DNA of 64,000 bases, from positions 62,001 to 126,000 of the forward strand of contig NZ_JABBGA010000015.1 in assembly GCF_012927165.1 (NCBI RefSeq), read 5' to 3'. This document shows, piece after piece, positions 7,158 to 17,445 of this stretch; position 1 is the stretch's first letter; each line of letters opens with the position of its first letter. A model generated the notes under the pieces. That model was given only the letters and a program-made list of their open reading frames with translations. It was not told the origin of the DNA and searched no databases. A program made the position numbers and the translations under genes. Origin of the DNA: Zoogloea dura (GTDB taxonomy: Bacteria > Pseudomonadota > Gammaproteobacteria > Burkholderiales > Rhodocyclaceae).

Positions 7158-8867
7158 TCAATCCTCCTTGAGCTTCTCGAGGCGATAGGCCAGTTGCGCC
7201 CGCGTCATGCCGATCAGGCGGGCCGCGTGGGTCACGTTGTCCTTGGCCAGGGCCATGGCATTGCGGGTGATCGCGGATTCGAAATCCGTGATCGAGAAGC
7301 CCTCGTTGAGTAGCCGGACACTCAGTTCGTCGTAGGGTGAGCGGGGAGACGGGTTGTCCTGCTCCAGCCGGAGCCCGCCGGTCTGTGCGCTCAGCGTGTG
7401 GCCTGCGTCCTCGTCGGGAGGCGAGGTGAACAGCGAATCGATGTCGATCGTCCGGTTGTGGTCGGTCAGGATCACCCCGCGCTCGATCATGTTTTCGAGC
7501 TCGCGGATATTGCCCGGCCAGGCGTAGTTCTTCAGGGATCTCATGGCCCGGTCCGAAATGCCGAGGGTGGTCTTCTTGTACAGGGCGTGGAACTTGCCGA
7601 GAAAGTGCCTGGCCAGGAGGGGGATGTCCTCGGTGCGCTCGCGCAGGGGCGGAATGGTCACCGGATAGACGTTGAGGCGGTAGAACAGGTCGGCCCGGAA
7701 CCTGCCCTTCCTGACGGCCTCCTTGAGGTCTTCATTGGTGGCGGCCACCACCCGCACATCGATCTTGCGGACGAAGCTGCCCCCCACCCGCTCCAGCTCG
7801 CCCTCCTGGAGCACTCTCAGCAAGGCCGCCTGGGCGCCCGGCGTCAGCTCGACCAGCTCGTCCAGGAAGATCGTGCCGCCATCGGCGCGTTCGAACTTGC
7901 CTTCGCGGCTGACGGTGGCGCCGGTGAAGGCGCCCCGCTCCACGCCAAAGAGCTCGGAGGCGATCAGGTCAGAGGGAATCGACGCGCAGTTCACCGCCAC
8001 AAAGGGGCGCTCCGCGCGCTCCGAGAGGGCATGCAGGCTGCGGGCAAAGACCTCCTTGCCCACCCCTGTCTCGCCGAGCAGCAGCACCGAGGCGCGGCTC
8101 GCGGCCCCACGCTCGATGAGGTCCCTGGCCTTGAGGAAGCCCGGCGAGCGGCCGATGAAGCTGACCGCTCCGGCCGGCGCGGCGCGGCTTGCACGGACGG
8201 TCTCCTGGAGTTCGGAGACCTGCGTGCGCAGGGCCAGCAACTCCTCCGCCACCAGGTCCGGCTCGTAGAGTTTCTCGAGCTCCGCGCGGTCGCTCCACTC
8301 CTCGGCGGGCTTGCCGATGATGCGGCAGTGGGCCGAACCACAGCCCGCGCAGACCTCCTCCTTGAACAGGATCCGGCGGCCCATGTAGTAGCTGGTGAAG
8401 CCGCTGGAATAGCCGATCAGCGTCCAGCAGACCGGCTCGGCGGCAGTCCCGAAATGCTGGAGATGGGTCTCGGCCTCATAGGACTCGGTCCATTCGAAGC
8501 GGCCGATGAAGGCACCGCTGGACAGGTCGAAGGAGAGCTCCAGAGGCTCGACCTGCACCAGCCCCTTGATGCAGGCCAGGCGCGGCCCCACCAGGAAGGC
8601 GTCGGCCGTGGTGATCTCGGGCCGGAGCTTCCTGGCCAGCGCGGCGTCCTTGAAACCCGCATCGAAGCCGAAGCGCATCAACAGCCCGCGGGCCCGCTGC
8701 AGGCCGAGGGTCTCGATGAGCTCCTTGCGCAGCAGGCCCATTCCCGAGGCATGGAACAGCAGCATGCGCTGCTCGTTGAACCAGACTTTTCCGTGGGCCG
8801 GGTCGAAGCGCACCTGGGACAACAGGTCGCTATCCGAAGGATATTGGGGGCCGCTGCTCTTGCTCAT
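7158..8867 (-). CDS. Sigma-54-dependent activator, XylR/DmpR type with V4R sensor
   Basis: 569 residues. An N-terminal XylR-type region and V4R ligand domain cover roughly residues 20-185. A linker leads to an AAA+ domain (about 235-470) with Walker A GETGVGKE and the sigma-54 contact GAFTGA. A Fis-type HTH closes the protein (NVTHAARLIGMTRAQLAYRL). The structural zinc ligands of the MopR/DmpR sensor are conserved at C147, E170, C173 and C181, and W126 is kept. The phenol-contacting His of MopR is Ala98 here, so the effector is probably not a phenol. The gene sits between two sigma-54 promoters sharing one activator site, so it very likely switches on the monooxygenase and the esterase/channel operon together. 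Confidence 0.9.
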   Translation of the reverse strand: MSKSSGPQYPSDSDLLSQVRFDPAHGKVWFNEQRMLLFHASGMGLLRKELIETLGLQRARGLLMRFGFDAGFKDAALARKLRPEITTADAFLVGPRLACIKGLVQVEPLELSFDLSSGAFIGRFEWTESYEAETHLQHFGTAAEPVCWTLIGYSSGFTSYYMGRRILFKEEVCAGCGSAHCRIIGKPAEEWSDRAELEKLYEPDLVAEELLALRTQVSELQETVRASRAAPAGAVSFIGRSPGFLKARDLIERGAASRASVLLLGETGVGKEVFARSLHALSERAERPFVAVNCASIPSDLIASELFGVERGAFTGATVSREGKFERADGGTIFLDELVELTPGAQAALLRVLQEGELERVGGSFVRKIDVRVVAATNEDLKEAVRKGRFRADLFYRLNVYPVTIPPLRERTEDIPLLARHFLGKFHALYKKTTLGISDRAMRSLKNYAWPGNIRELENMIERGVILTDHNRTIDIDSLFTSPPDEDAGHTLSAQTGGLRLEQDNPSPRSPYDELSVRLLNEGFSITDFESAITRNAMALAKDNVTHAARLIGMTRAQLAYRLEKLKED

Positions 8868-8897
8868 TGCTTGCGCCTTTTTCTCGAGGGCTGCTTC

Positions 8898-8925
8898 AGC
8901 ATTTCATGAATCCACTTCATCAAAT
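8898..8925 (+). promoter_or_regulatory. Upstream activator site for the sigma-54 regulator, right copy
   Basis: AGCATTTCATGA, three bases, CACTTCAT, identical in its 20 fixed positions to the copy at 7111-7135. Within it ATTTCATGAA and TTCATCAAAT form a near-perfect 10-bp inverted repeat around five bases (8901-8925). It is about 150 bases upstream of the predicted esterase transcription start. Confidence 0.78.
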
Positions 8926-9032
8926 TATTAAAAGCGGTGGTGCGTGACGGAGAGGATGGCTTCTCTGGATGCGCCGCAATAATGTGGCTTATGGCCGGAT
9001 TAATATAGCTTTTCAAGATCTGGCGGGTCCAG

Positions 9033-9048
9033 TGGCACGGCCGTTGCT
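9033..9048 (+). promoter_or_regulatory. Sigma-54 promoter for the esterase/channel operon
   Basis: TGGCACG, four bases, TTGCT is a full -24/-12 match. The predicted start is near 9060, about 30 bases before the esterase ATG at 9092. Confidence 0.88.
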
Positions 9049-9091
9049 GATGTGGGGAGTGCCTTGCACATCACCACAGGAGACAAGAACA

Positions 9092-10027
9092 ATGCCACTC
9101 GACCAAGCATCGACACAGATGCTGCAACAACTGGCGGAAATGGGCGCCCGGCCCTTTCACCAGATGCGCCCCGACGAAGCGAGGACATTTCTATCCGGAT
9201 TCCGGCCGGCCTACGGGCCCGGCCCGGCCATGTGCCGGGTCGTGGAGGAGAGCATCACCACGGCAGGCGGACAGTGCACGCTGCGCATCCTGATTCCCGC
9301 CGAGGATATACGCGGTGTGATCGTCCATTGCCACGGCGGCGGCTGGGTCACGCTGTCCATTGACGACTACGACACCTTCGGGCGTACGCTGGCCGCGCAA
9401 TCCCACTGCGCCGTGGCCCTGGTGGAATACCGGCTGGCACCGGAGCACCCTTTCCCCGCCGCGCTGGACGATTGCCAGGCCGCGCTGGACTTCATTGCCG
9501 ATGCGCGCGGCCGACTATTCGGCCAGCCGGCCCTGCCCCTCATCGTGGCGGGCGACAGCGCGGGGGGCAACCTCGCGGCGGTACTGGCCAATCGCGCGGC
9601 GCGGGGCCGGGGCCCGGACCTCGCCATGCAGGTCCTGATCTACCCGGTCACCCAGGCCCGGCTCGATACGCCAAGCTATCTTGACCCCGACTTTCAATTG
9701 CTGCTCGGGCGGGAGGACATGGCCTGGTTCTGGCACCACTATCTCCCCGACGCCGATGCGCGCGAGCACCCGGACGCGTCTCCCCTCAACGAAGCGGATG
9801 TCTCGCGCCTCCCGCCCACCCTGATCGTCAGCGCCGAGATGGACGTGCTCAATTCGGACGCACAGGCCTATGCGGCCAGGCTCGAGGCCGCCGGCGTGCA
9901 GGTGAAGCACCGGCTATTCGAGGGGCAGATGCATGTCTTTGCCACCATGGTCAATGTGTTGCCAGCCAGCGCCGAGGCCATCCGCTTCATCGCGGACGAA
10001 ATGGCCCGGGTTCTGGCTGCGTCCTGA
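9092..10027 (+). CDS. Alpha/beta hydrolase, hormone-sensitive-lipase family esterase
   Basis: 311 residues from the ATG at 9092, preceded by AGGAGACAAGAACA. The HSL signature HGGGW near residue 80 forms the oxyanion hole. The nucleophile is the Ser in GDSAGG. The acid is probably Asp in SAEMDVLNSD and the base His in GQMHVFATM. It has no signal peptide, so it acts in the cytoplasm on short acyl esters or lactones. It is the first gene after a sigma-54 promoter that shares an activator site with the Baeyer-Villiger monooxygenase, so it probably hydrolyses the ester that enzyme makes. An outer-membrane channel gene follows 105 bases later. Confidence 0.9.
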   Translation: MPLDQASTQMLQQLAEMGARPFHQMRPDEARTFLSGFRPAYGPGPAMCRVVEESITTAGGQCTLRILIPAEDIRGVIVHCHGGGWVTLSIDDYDTFGRTLAAQSHCAVALVEYRLAPEHPFPAALDDCQAALDFIADARGRLFGQPALPLIVAGDSAGGNLAAVLANRAARGRGPDLAMQVLIYPVTQARLDTPSYLDPDFQLLLGREDMAWFWHHYLPDADAREHPDASPLNEADVSRLPPTLIVSAEMDVLNSDAQAYAARLEAAGVQVKHRLFEGQMHVFATMVNVLPASAEAIRFIADEMARVLAAS

Positions 10028-10132
10028 TTTCACCCGACATCGAATAGGCGGATTTGCCTCTGCCCGATACGGCATGCCTTGCGGCATTGGCCGGGGGCAG
10101 GCACACCCGAAAAAGAACAATTGGAGACGAAA

Positions 10133-11047
10133 ATGAAAAAAAGCACGGTCGTATTTGCCGCACTGATCTCGCTGGGCCTCTCGGCAAGCCCCCGGCTCAG
10201 CACGGCGGCGGAAAACGGTGCCACCAACTGGCCCCTGGGAGTCAATACCATCCTGCCCGCGCTCCTGCCGCCGCCGGGGGGCACACAGTTCTACAGTTAT
10301 ACCGTCCGCTACAGCGCCAATACATTTGTGGACGGCAAGGGCAGATCGGCCATTCCGGGTTTCAGTCTGACCCAATATGCGCAGGCCCTGCGCTTCGTGC
10401 ATACCTGGGATTACCAGACCGAAGGCGGCGTGCGCTTCAGCAGCGGGGCGATTCCGTCGGCGGATCACACCCGCCTGAGGATCGGCGGCACCCGGGACGA
10501 GGCCACCGGCTTCAACCAGATCTACCTGACCCCCTTGTACCTGACCTATTCGCCATCGCCCGCGCTGCACCTGCTGGCCGGCTTCAGCGGCTTCGTGCCG
10601 CTGGGCGATGCGGACAAGAACAGCCTGGCCAACACCACCAACAACTATCGCTCCTACGTGCAGGAGTTCGGCCTCACTTGGTTCGTGAGCCCGGCCTGGG
10701 AAGTCTCCTTGTCGCCCACCCTGTCGTTCAACGAGCGCAACAGGACTACCCGCTACCGCTCCGGCAATGTGCTCAACACGGATTTCAGCGTGGGCTACCG
10801 GCCTGCCTCGATGCCCCAATTGCAACTGTCGCTGGCCGGCTATCACACCTACCAGTTCTCCGACGACAGCGCCGAGGGCGGCCCGGTGGCAGGCGGCAAC
10901 CGCCTCAGGAAGCTGGGGCTAGGCCCCCAGGTGTTCTACGCCTTCGACAAGGCCAGCGGCATCGTGGTGAAGGCCCTGCGGGAGGTGGAGGTGGAAAACG
11001 GCCCGAAGGGAAACTCCCTCTGGTTGCAATTCACGATGCCCCTGTGA
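10133..11047 (+). CDS. Outer-membrane channel of the phenol/MetA-pathway transporter family
   Basis: 304 residues, ATG at 10133 after TTGGAGACGAAA. A signal peptide (MKKSTVVFAALISLGLSAS) leads to a chain of alternating aromatic and polar strands ending in a short terminal strand, as in beta-barrel proteins. Repeated phrases such as GFNQIYLTPLYLTYSP and FGLTWFVSPAWEVSLSPTLS match the family often labelled Phenol_MetA_deg or SphA-like, which occurs in aromatic and hydrophobic-compound operons. It would let the monooxygenase substrate cross the outer membrane. It is the last gene of the sigma-54 operon, followed by a good terminator. A second member is at 43814-44758. Confidence 0.8.
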   Translation: MKKSTVVFAALISLGLSASPRLSTAAENGATNWPLGVNTILPALLPPPGGTQFYSYTVRYSANTFVDGKGRSAIPGFSLTQYAQALRFVHTWDYQTEGGVRFSSGAIPSADHTRLRIGGTRDEATGFNQIYLTPLYLTYSPSPALHLLAGFSGFVPLGDADKNSLANTTNNYRSYVQEFGLTWFVSPAWEVSLSPTLSFNERNRTTRYRSGNVLNTDFSVGYRPASMPQLQLSLAGYHTYQFSDDSAEGGPVAGGNRLRKLGLGPQVFYAFDKASGIVVKALREVEVENGPKGNSLWLQFTMPL

Positions 11048-11118
11048 CGCCATCCGCCTGACGCGGAGATCCAATAGCCTCCTCAAGCACATCGTTCTCC
11101 CTCGATGTGTTGTTTCTT

Positions 11119-11144
11119 TGGCCGCCTCGTGCGGCCATTTTTTT
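11119..11144 (+). terminator. Rho-independent terminator after the channel gene
   Basis: TGGCCGC, loop CTCGT, GCGGCCA, then seven T: a textbook intrinsic terminator about 70 bases after the stop at 11047. It closes the sigma-54 operon. Confidence 0.88.
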
Positions 11145-11225
11145 CTGAATGACCCTTCGATAAAGCCAGGCGATATCACGATCACAAAAACAAATACGCT
11201 TTCAAGCGGGGGCTGGGCGCCTTCC

Positions 11226-11270
11226 TATACAGCGCTATTGGAAACGTGCGGTTGAATCTATATAGCGCTT
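11226..11270. promoter_or_regulatory. Direct repeats upstream of mosBA, possible operator
   Basis: The 378-base gap 11048-11425 holds the terminator above and two copies of TATA(C/T)AGCGCT, at 11226-11236 and 11259-11269, exactly 33 bases (about three helix turns) apart. TATATAGCG resembles a half of the ModE molybdate box, which would fit a molybdenum gene, but the other half is not clear. Nothing else was recognised in this gap. Confidence 0.35.
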
Positions 11271-11425
11271 TCGCCTACCCTCAATTCAACGATGCACATG
11301 TCAATAGTGCATTCGCCAATCACTGGATCGCTCCTCAATCGTATTTCCTCATATACCGGTCAGCCCGGGGGAGACGTGCGCGCGCGGAGCAGGATCAGCC
11401 AATCAAGACAACGAAAGGGACCCCA

Positions 11426-12238
11426 ATGGCCAACACGACGGTGGAGCTCGAAGCGCTCCTCATGCAGCGCTCGCTGACCGACCCGCAGCTGCAGGCGGCA
11501 GCCGCCGCGGCGGAGGACTACCGGATCCTGCCGGATGCCACGGTGATCAAGATCGGCGGGCAGAGCATCATCGACCGCGGCCGGGCGGCGGTGTATCCGC
11601 TGGTGGATGAGATCGTGGCCGCCCGCCAGGCCCACAAGCTGCTCATCGGCACCGGTGCCGGCACGCGGGCACGCCACCTCTATTCGATCGCGGCAGGCCT
11701 CAACCTGCCGGCCGGCGTGCTGGCCCAGCTGGGCGCTTCGGTGGCCGACCAGAACGCGGTGATGCTCGGCCAACTGCTGGCCAAGCATGGCATCTCCGCG
11801 GTGGACGGCGCCGGGCTGGCGGCCGTGCCGCTCTACCTGGCCGAGGTCAATGCCGTCGTCTTCAGCGGCATGCCGCCCTACAAGCTGTGGATCCGCCCGG
11901 CGGCCGAAGGCGTCATCCCGCCCTATCGCACCGACGCGGGCTGCTTCCTGCTGGCCGAGCAGTTCGGCTGCAAGGCCATGATCTACGTGAAGGACGAGGA
12001 CGGCCTGTTCACCGCCAACCCCAAGACCTCCAAGAACGCCACCTTCATTCCGAAAATCTCGGTCGATGAGATGAAGGCCAAGGGGCTGCAGGATTCCATC
12101 CTCGAATTCCCGGTGCTCGACCTGCTCAAGTCGGCACGACATGTCCACCAGGTGCAGATCGTCAATGGCCTCGTCCCTGGCAACCTGACCCGCGCGCTCG
12201 CCGGTGAGCACGTCGGCACCCTCATCACCGCTCGCTGA
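11426..12238 (+). CDS. mosB: Molybdenum storage protein, beta subunit
   Basis: 270 residues from the ATG at 11426; the frame opens earlier at 11246 but that part is not conserved. The sequence follows the Azotobacter vinelandii MoSto beta subunit as remembered, almost without gaps: [57 protein letters not shown] and the tail [11 protein letters not shown]. It belongs to the amino-acid/uridylate kinase fold. With the alpha subunit it forms a hollow complex that packs polyoxomolybdate clusters using ATP. It lies 11 bases before mosA on the same strand. MoSto normally supplies molybdenum for nitrogenase, so a diazotroph is suggested, although no nif gene is in the window. Confidence 0.95.
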   Translation: MANTTVELEALLMQRSLTDPQLQAAAAAAEDYRILPDATVIKIGGQSIIDRGRAAVYPLVDEIVAARQAHKLLIGTGAGTRARHLYSIAAGLNLPAGVLAQLGASVADQNAVMLGQLLAKHGISAVDGAGLAAVPLYLAEVNAVVFSGMPPYKLWIRPAAEGVIPPYRTDAGCFLLAEQFGCKAMIYVKDEDGLFTANPKTSKNATFIPKISVDEMKAKGLQDSILEFPVLDLLKSARHVHQVQIVNGLVPGNLTRALAGEHVGTLITAR

Positions 12239-12249
12239 GAACAACCGCC

Positions 12250-13083
12250 ATGGCTGACACCACCAACAGCATCAAGCACATCGCCTCGCCGCTGGCGCGC
12301 CAGACCCTCCAGGACGGCGCACTCACCCGCCCCGTCGCGGGCGTTCGCCCGATCCGCCTCCTGCCCTGGCTGCAGGTCGTCAAGATCGGCGGGCGCGCCA
12401 TCATGGACCGGGGCCGCGACGTAATCGTGCCCATCGTCGATGAACTTCGCCGGCTGCTGCCCGAGCACCGCCTGCTGATCCTCACCGGCGCCGGCATCCG
12501 CGCCCGCCACCTGTACAGCGTCGGCCTCGACCTCGGCCTGCCGGTCGGCTCCCTGGCCCCCCTTGCCGCCAGCGAAGCCGGCCAGAACGGCCATATCCTG
12601 GCCTCGCTGCTGGCCCCCGAGGGCGTCTCCTACGTGGAGCACCCGACCATCGCCAACCAGCTGGCCATCCACCTGGCCGCCGCCCGCGCCGTGGTCGGCA
12701 GCGCCTTCCCGCCCTACCACCACCACGAGTTTCCCAACTCGCGCATCCCCCATCACCGGGCGGACACCGGCGCCTTCCTGCTGGCCGACGCCCTGGGCGC
12801 CGCAGGCCTGACCATCGTCGAAGACGTGGACGGGATCTACACCACCGACCCCAGGGGCCCCGACGGCGACAAGGCCCAGCTCCTGCGCGAGACCAGCGCC
12901 AGCGCACTGGCCCTGCACCAGGGCACCCTGCCGGTGGACCCGGCGCTCGTCGAGGTCATGGCTACGGCCCGCCACCTGGAGCGTGTGCAGGTCGTCAACG
13001 GCCTGGTGCCGGGCCGCCTCACCGCCGCCCTGCGTGGCGAGCATGTGGGCACCCTGATCCACACCGGCCTGAAACCGGCCTGA
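12250..13083 (+). CDS. mosA: Molybdenum storage protein, alpha subunit
   Basis: 277 residues. It matches the remembered MoSto alpha subunit over its length: [77 protein letters not shown] and [18 protein letters not shown]. The His-rich PPYHHHEF segment lies in the region that binds molybdate clusters in the known structure. The kinase-fold glycine motifs for ATP are kept. It is translated right after mosB, consistent with an alpha3-beta3 complex. A symmetrical hairpin between its end and the converging gene may terminate both. Confidence 0.95.
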   Translation: MADTTNSIKHIASPLARQTLQDGALTRPVAGVRPIRLLPWLQVVKIGGRAIMDRGRDVIVPIVDELRRLLPEHRLLILTGAGIRARHLYSVGLDLGLPVGSLAPLAASEAGQNGHILASLLAPEGVSYVEHPTIANQLAIHLAAARAVVGSAFPPYHHHEFPNSRIPHHRADTGAFLLADALGAAGLTIVEDVDGIYTTDPRGPDGDKAQLLRETSASALALHQGTLPVDPALVEVMATARHLERVQVVNGLVPGRLTAALRGEHVGTLIHTGLKPA

Positions 13084-13101
13084 TCTGCGGGGCGTACACG
13101 T

Positions 13102-13121
13102 GGGGCGGCTTCAGCCGCCCC
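13102..13121. terminator. Hairpin between converging mosA and the glycosyltransferase gene
   Basis: GGGGCGGC, loop TTCA, GCCGCCCC: a perfect 8-bp stem in the 67-base gap between two convergent genes. It has no U-tract, so termination strength is uncertain. Confidence 0.45.
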
Positions 13122-13150
13122 TGCATCGCTCCTGACACCAGCAACCCGCG

Positions 13151-14602
13151 TCACCGCCCCACCGGATCACCCCCGTGGTCCGGATCATCGGCCATGTCGA
13201 TGGCCGTCGGCGGCAGGCCCGCCTGATGGCGGGCCCACATGCGCTCATACATGGCTTCCAGGGCGCGGGTGTAGGCCAGCACATTGAAGAGCGCCGCGGC
13301 ATGGCGGCTCTGTTCAAAGCGGTGGCGCAGCGCATGCAGGCGCGGGGCGTCAAGCGCCAGGGCACGTGCCAGGGCCGCATAGGCTTCCGGCGTGGTGGTG
13401 ACGACCTCCGGCAGCCCTGCGGCCTGCAATAGCCCACCAGCCACGCGGGACGCAAAGGTGGCCCCCGCGCAGGTGACCAGCGGCACCCCCGCCCACAGTG
13501 CATCGCTGGCGGTGGTGTGGGCGTTGTAGGGCCAGGTGTCGAGCATCAGGTCGATCACCGGGAGCCGCGCCAGGTGCCCGGCCTGCGGCAGCCCTGGCGC
13601 AAAGATCAGCCGGTCCGGGAGCACGCCCCGGGCCATCGCCTCATTGCGCAGATTGCCCCTGGCGTGGGGGGCGTCCAGCAGCCACAGCACGCTGCCGGGC
13701 ACGTCGAGCAGCAGGCTGCACCACACATCGAAGACCTGCGGCGTGAACTTCCAGGCCTGGTTGAAGCAGGCAAAGACAAAGCCCTCCTCCGGCAGACCGA
13801 GGGCCGCCCGCCCCGGCGGCGCGATGGTCGGGTCGATCACCCGGCCGTGGGGCTGATAGCTGTGCGGCATGCAGGCCAGCGCCTCGGAGTAATCGTCCGC
13901 TGAAGCCGCCGGTGTCACGAAGCGGTCGCTGATCAGGTAGTCCACGAAGCCCTGCCCCGAGGTGCCCGGATAGCCCAGAAAGCTCACCTGCACCGGCGCC
14001 GAACGGTGCGCCAGCAGCATTGTGCGGCTGCCCTCGGTATAGCCCTTGAGGTCGACCAGAATGTCCACCCCGTCGGCGCGGATCAGCTCGGCGGCCTCCA
14101 TGTCGCTCAGCCCACCGATATCCCGGAACCGATGAAAGGCCAGGACCAGCCGCTCGCGCATGCCCTTGCCATCGTTCGCCCCGTGACTGTAGGCATACAG
14201 CTCCACGTGATCGGCGCTGTGGGCTTCCAGCATCTCCACCATCAGCAGGGCCGTCGCGTGCTGGTGGAAATCACCCGACAGGTAGCCGATCCTCAGCGGG
14301 CCGGGCGGCCGGGACACGCCTGGAACATCTGCCGCCAGTTCGCGACTTCCGCCCTCCGCATGAAAGCTCTCCAGCCGCGCCTTCAGCCAGCGGGTCGCAC
14401 AGGCCCGCTGCGTGGCCGCATCGATACCCGGCATGGCCAGCAGCAGGAAGGGAGGCCACACCGCCCCATCCTCGTCCGCCAGATCGGCACGGACCCGGTC
14501 CGGCCACAGATCGAAGTCCTCCCATTCACACCAGGCGCGGGCCCGGACGTAGTGGCGGATCTGTCGGCTTGCCGACACGCTTTCGGGGGATTCGGTAGGC
14601 AT
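13151..14602 (-). CDS. GT41-family (SPINDLY/OGT-like) glycosyltransferase without TPR repeats
   Basis: About 483 residues from the ATG at 14602. The body matches the catalytic part of bacterial O-GlcNAc-transferase-like proteins: [69 protein letters not shown] and a UDP-sugar region with [23 protein letters not shown]. In this family the His of SGDFHQHA and the Lys of NQAWKFTP contact the nucleotide sugar. Usually a long tandem TPR array precedes this domain and selects targets. Here only about 110 residues precede it, with no clear TPR. It converges on mosBA. The acceptor is unknown. Confidence 0.8.
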   Translation of the reverse strand: MPTESPESVSASRQIRHYVRARAWCEWEDFDLWPDRVRADLADEDGAVWPPFLLLAMPGIDAATQRACATRWLKARLESFHAEGGSRELAADVPGVSRPPGPLRIGYLSGDFHQHATALLMVEMLEAHSADHVELYAYSHGANDGKGMRERLVLAFHRFRDIGGLSDMEAAELIRADGVDILVDLKGYTEGSRTMLLAHRSAPVQVSFLGYPGTSGQGFVDYLISDRFVTPAASADDYSEALACMPHSYQPHGRVIDPTIAPPGRAALGLPEEGFVFACFNQAWKFTPQVFDVWCSLLLDVPGSVLWLLDAPHARGNLRNEAMARGVLPDRLIFAPGLPQAGHLARLPVIDLMLDTWPYNAHTTASDALWAGVPLVTCAGATFASRVAGGLLQAAGLPEVVTTTPEAYAALARALALDAPRLHALRHRFEQSRHAAALFNVLAYTRALEAMYERMWARHQAGLPPTAIDMADDPDHGGDPVGR

Positions 14603-14650
14603 GCACGGATGCAGCAAGATCCGGGCCGCTGGGCCATGCCGGCGAGCCCC

Positions 14651-16321
<1,671 letters not shown>

Positions 16322-16387
16322 CGTGTCCCCGTTCTACGTTCTATTCAGCCTCCGGCCTCTGCGGGCCGGAGCGGATGCGTACTTTAA

Positions 16388-16407
16388 CCCCGCACGCCCA
16401 TGCGGGG
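16388..16407 (-). terminator. Possible terminator after the transport operon
   Basis: CCCCGCA, six bases, TGCGGGG, followed on the minus strand by TTAAAG. It lies between the UspA-hemerythrin gene and the regulator gene and may partly separate their transcription. Confidence 0.4.
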
Positions 16408-16419
16408 GTGGGACGGGGC

Positions 16420-17436
16420 TCACGCAGGCGCAGTGTTCATCAGCTTGACGAACAGGCGCCTGAAGGCTTCGTCCTGTTCGCCCCCGACGCGCACGCCGGC
16501 GTTGTGGCGGAAGGCCTCGGCAATGGTCTGCCAGTCGGCGTCCTCCAGGTGCTGGCGGGCGGCGGGGAGGATGAGCTTCTCCTCGCAGCTCAGGTGGCGC
16601 CACTGGGCTTCGGCGAAGGCTTCGAGGGCCGCCGCCAGCTCGCCATGGCGGCTGGTGTCGCGGCGGGCGGCGGCGAGACGGGCTTCCACCGCCTGGATCT
16701 GCGCACTGCCTTCCCGGTGCTCGTCCTGCAGCTGGGCGATGAGGGCGGCGGATTCCGCATGGCGCAGGGCCAGGCGGGCGAACAGGAACTGCTCTTCCTT
16801 GGGGTGGTGGAGTACCTCGGGGAAGGCCTTGAGGTAGCCGACCATCTGCCCGACGAAGTCCAGGTCGGGCACGCCGCCCTGCCCGCGCAGCTGGGCGGCG
16901 GCGTCGCGCAGGCCACGGATCACCGCGGCGATGGCCCGGTGCTCGTCCTTGATGATGGCGACAGCCACATCGGCGGCGCTGCCGGCGGTGTTGGACTCAA
17001 CGCTGGCCACCAGCACCGGCAGGGTGCTGTAGGCCAGTACCTTGTGGGTCTGCGAACCGACCACCAGGGCCTTGAGGCCCTTGCGCCCATGGGAGGCCAT
17101 GAAGATCAGGTCGCAGCCGCGCTCGGCGGCCACGTCGAGGATCAGCTCGTAAGGGCGCGGGCCGGTGCGCACCACCGCTTCGCAGGGAATGCCGAAGGCC
17201 CCCGCCGCGGCCACGCCCTTGGCCAGGATGGCGCGGGCATCGCCGGCGGCGGCATCCAGGTAGTCCTGCGGTTCAAGGCTGCGCAACAGGGCGCCGTCGC
17301 CACTGGCACCCAGGTCTTCCCGGGCGGTGAAGAAGGTGATGCGGGCGCCCAGGCTGCGGGCGAAATCGACAGCCTGGGTGACCAGGCCGATGGACAGCGC
17401 CGAGCCGTCCAGGGGTACGAGCAGGTGCGAGTACAT
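16420..17436 (-). CDS. UspA-hemerythrin fusion protein
   Basis: 338 residues; GGAG lies upstream of the ATG at 17436. Residues 1-145 form a universal-stress-protein domain (HLLVPLDGSALS at the start, later the nucleotide-loop motif MASHGRKGLKALVVGSQTHK). Residues about 160-325 form a four-helix hemerythrin-like domain with His/Glu candidates in IIKDEHRAI, VLHHPKEEQFLF, LQDEHREG and WRHLSCEEKLILP. Hemerythrins bind O2 or NO at a di-iron site. The gene is last in the DUF1302-DUF1329-YCF48-MMPL operon, nine bases after the permease, so the fusion may sense oxygen or redox state for that system. The fusion is seen directly; the function is inferred. Confidence 0.82.
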   Translation of the reverse strand: MYSHLLVPLDGSALSIGLVTQAVDFARSLGARITFFTAREDLGASGDGALLRSLEPQDYLDAAAGDARAILAKGVAAAGAFGIPCEAVVRTGPRPYELILDVAAERGCDLIFMASHGRKGLKALVVGSQTHKVLAYSTLPVLVASVESNTAGSAADVAVAIIKDEHRAIAAVIRGLRDAAAQLRGQGGVPDLDFVGQMVGYLKAFPEVLHHPKEEQFLFARLALRHAESAALIAQLQDEHREGSAQIQAVEARLAAARRDTSRHGELAAALEAFAEAQWRHLSCEEKLILPAARQHLEDADWQTIAEAFRHNAGVRVGGEQDEAFRRLFVKLMNTAPA

Positions 17437-17445
17437 GGGGTTCTC

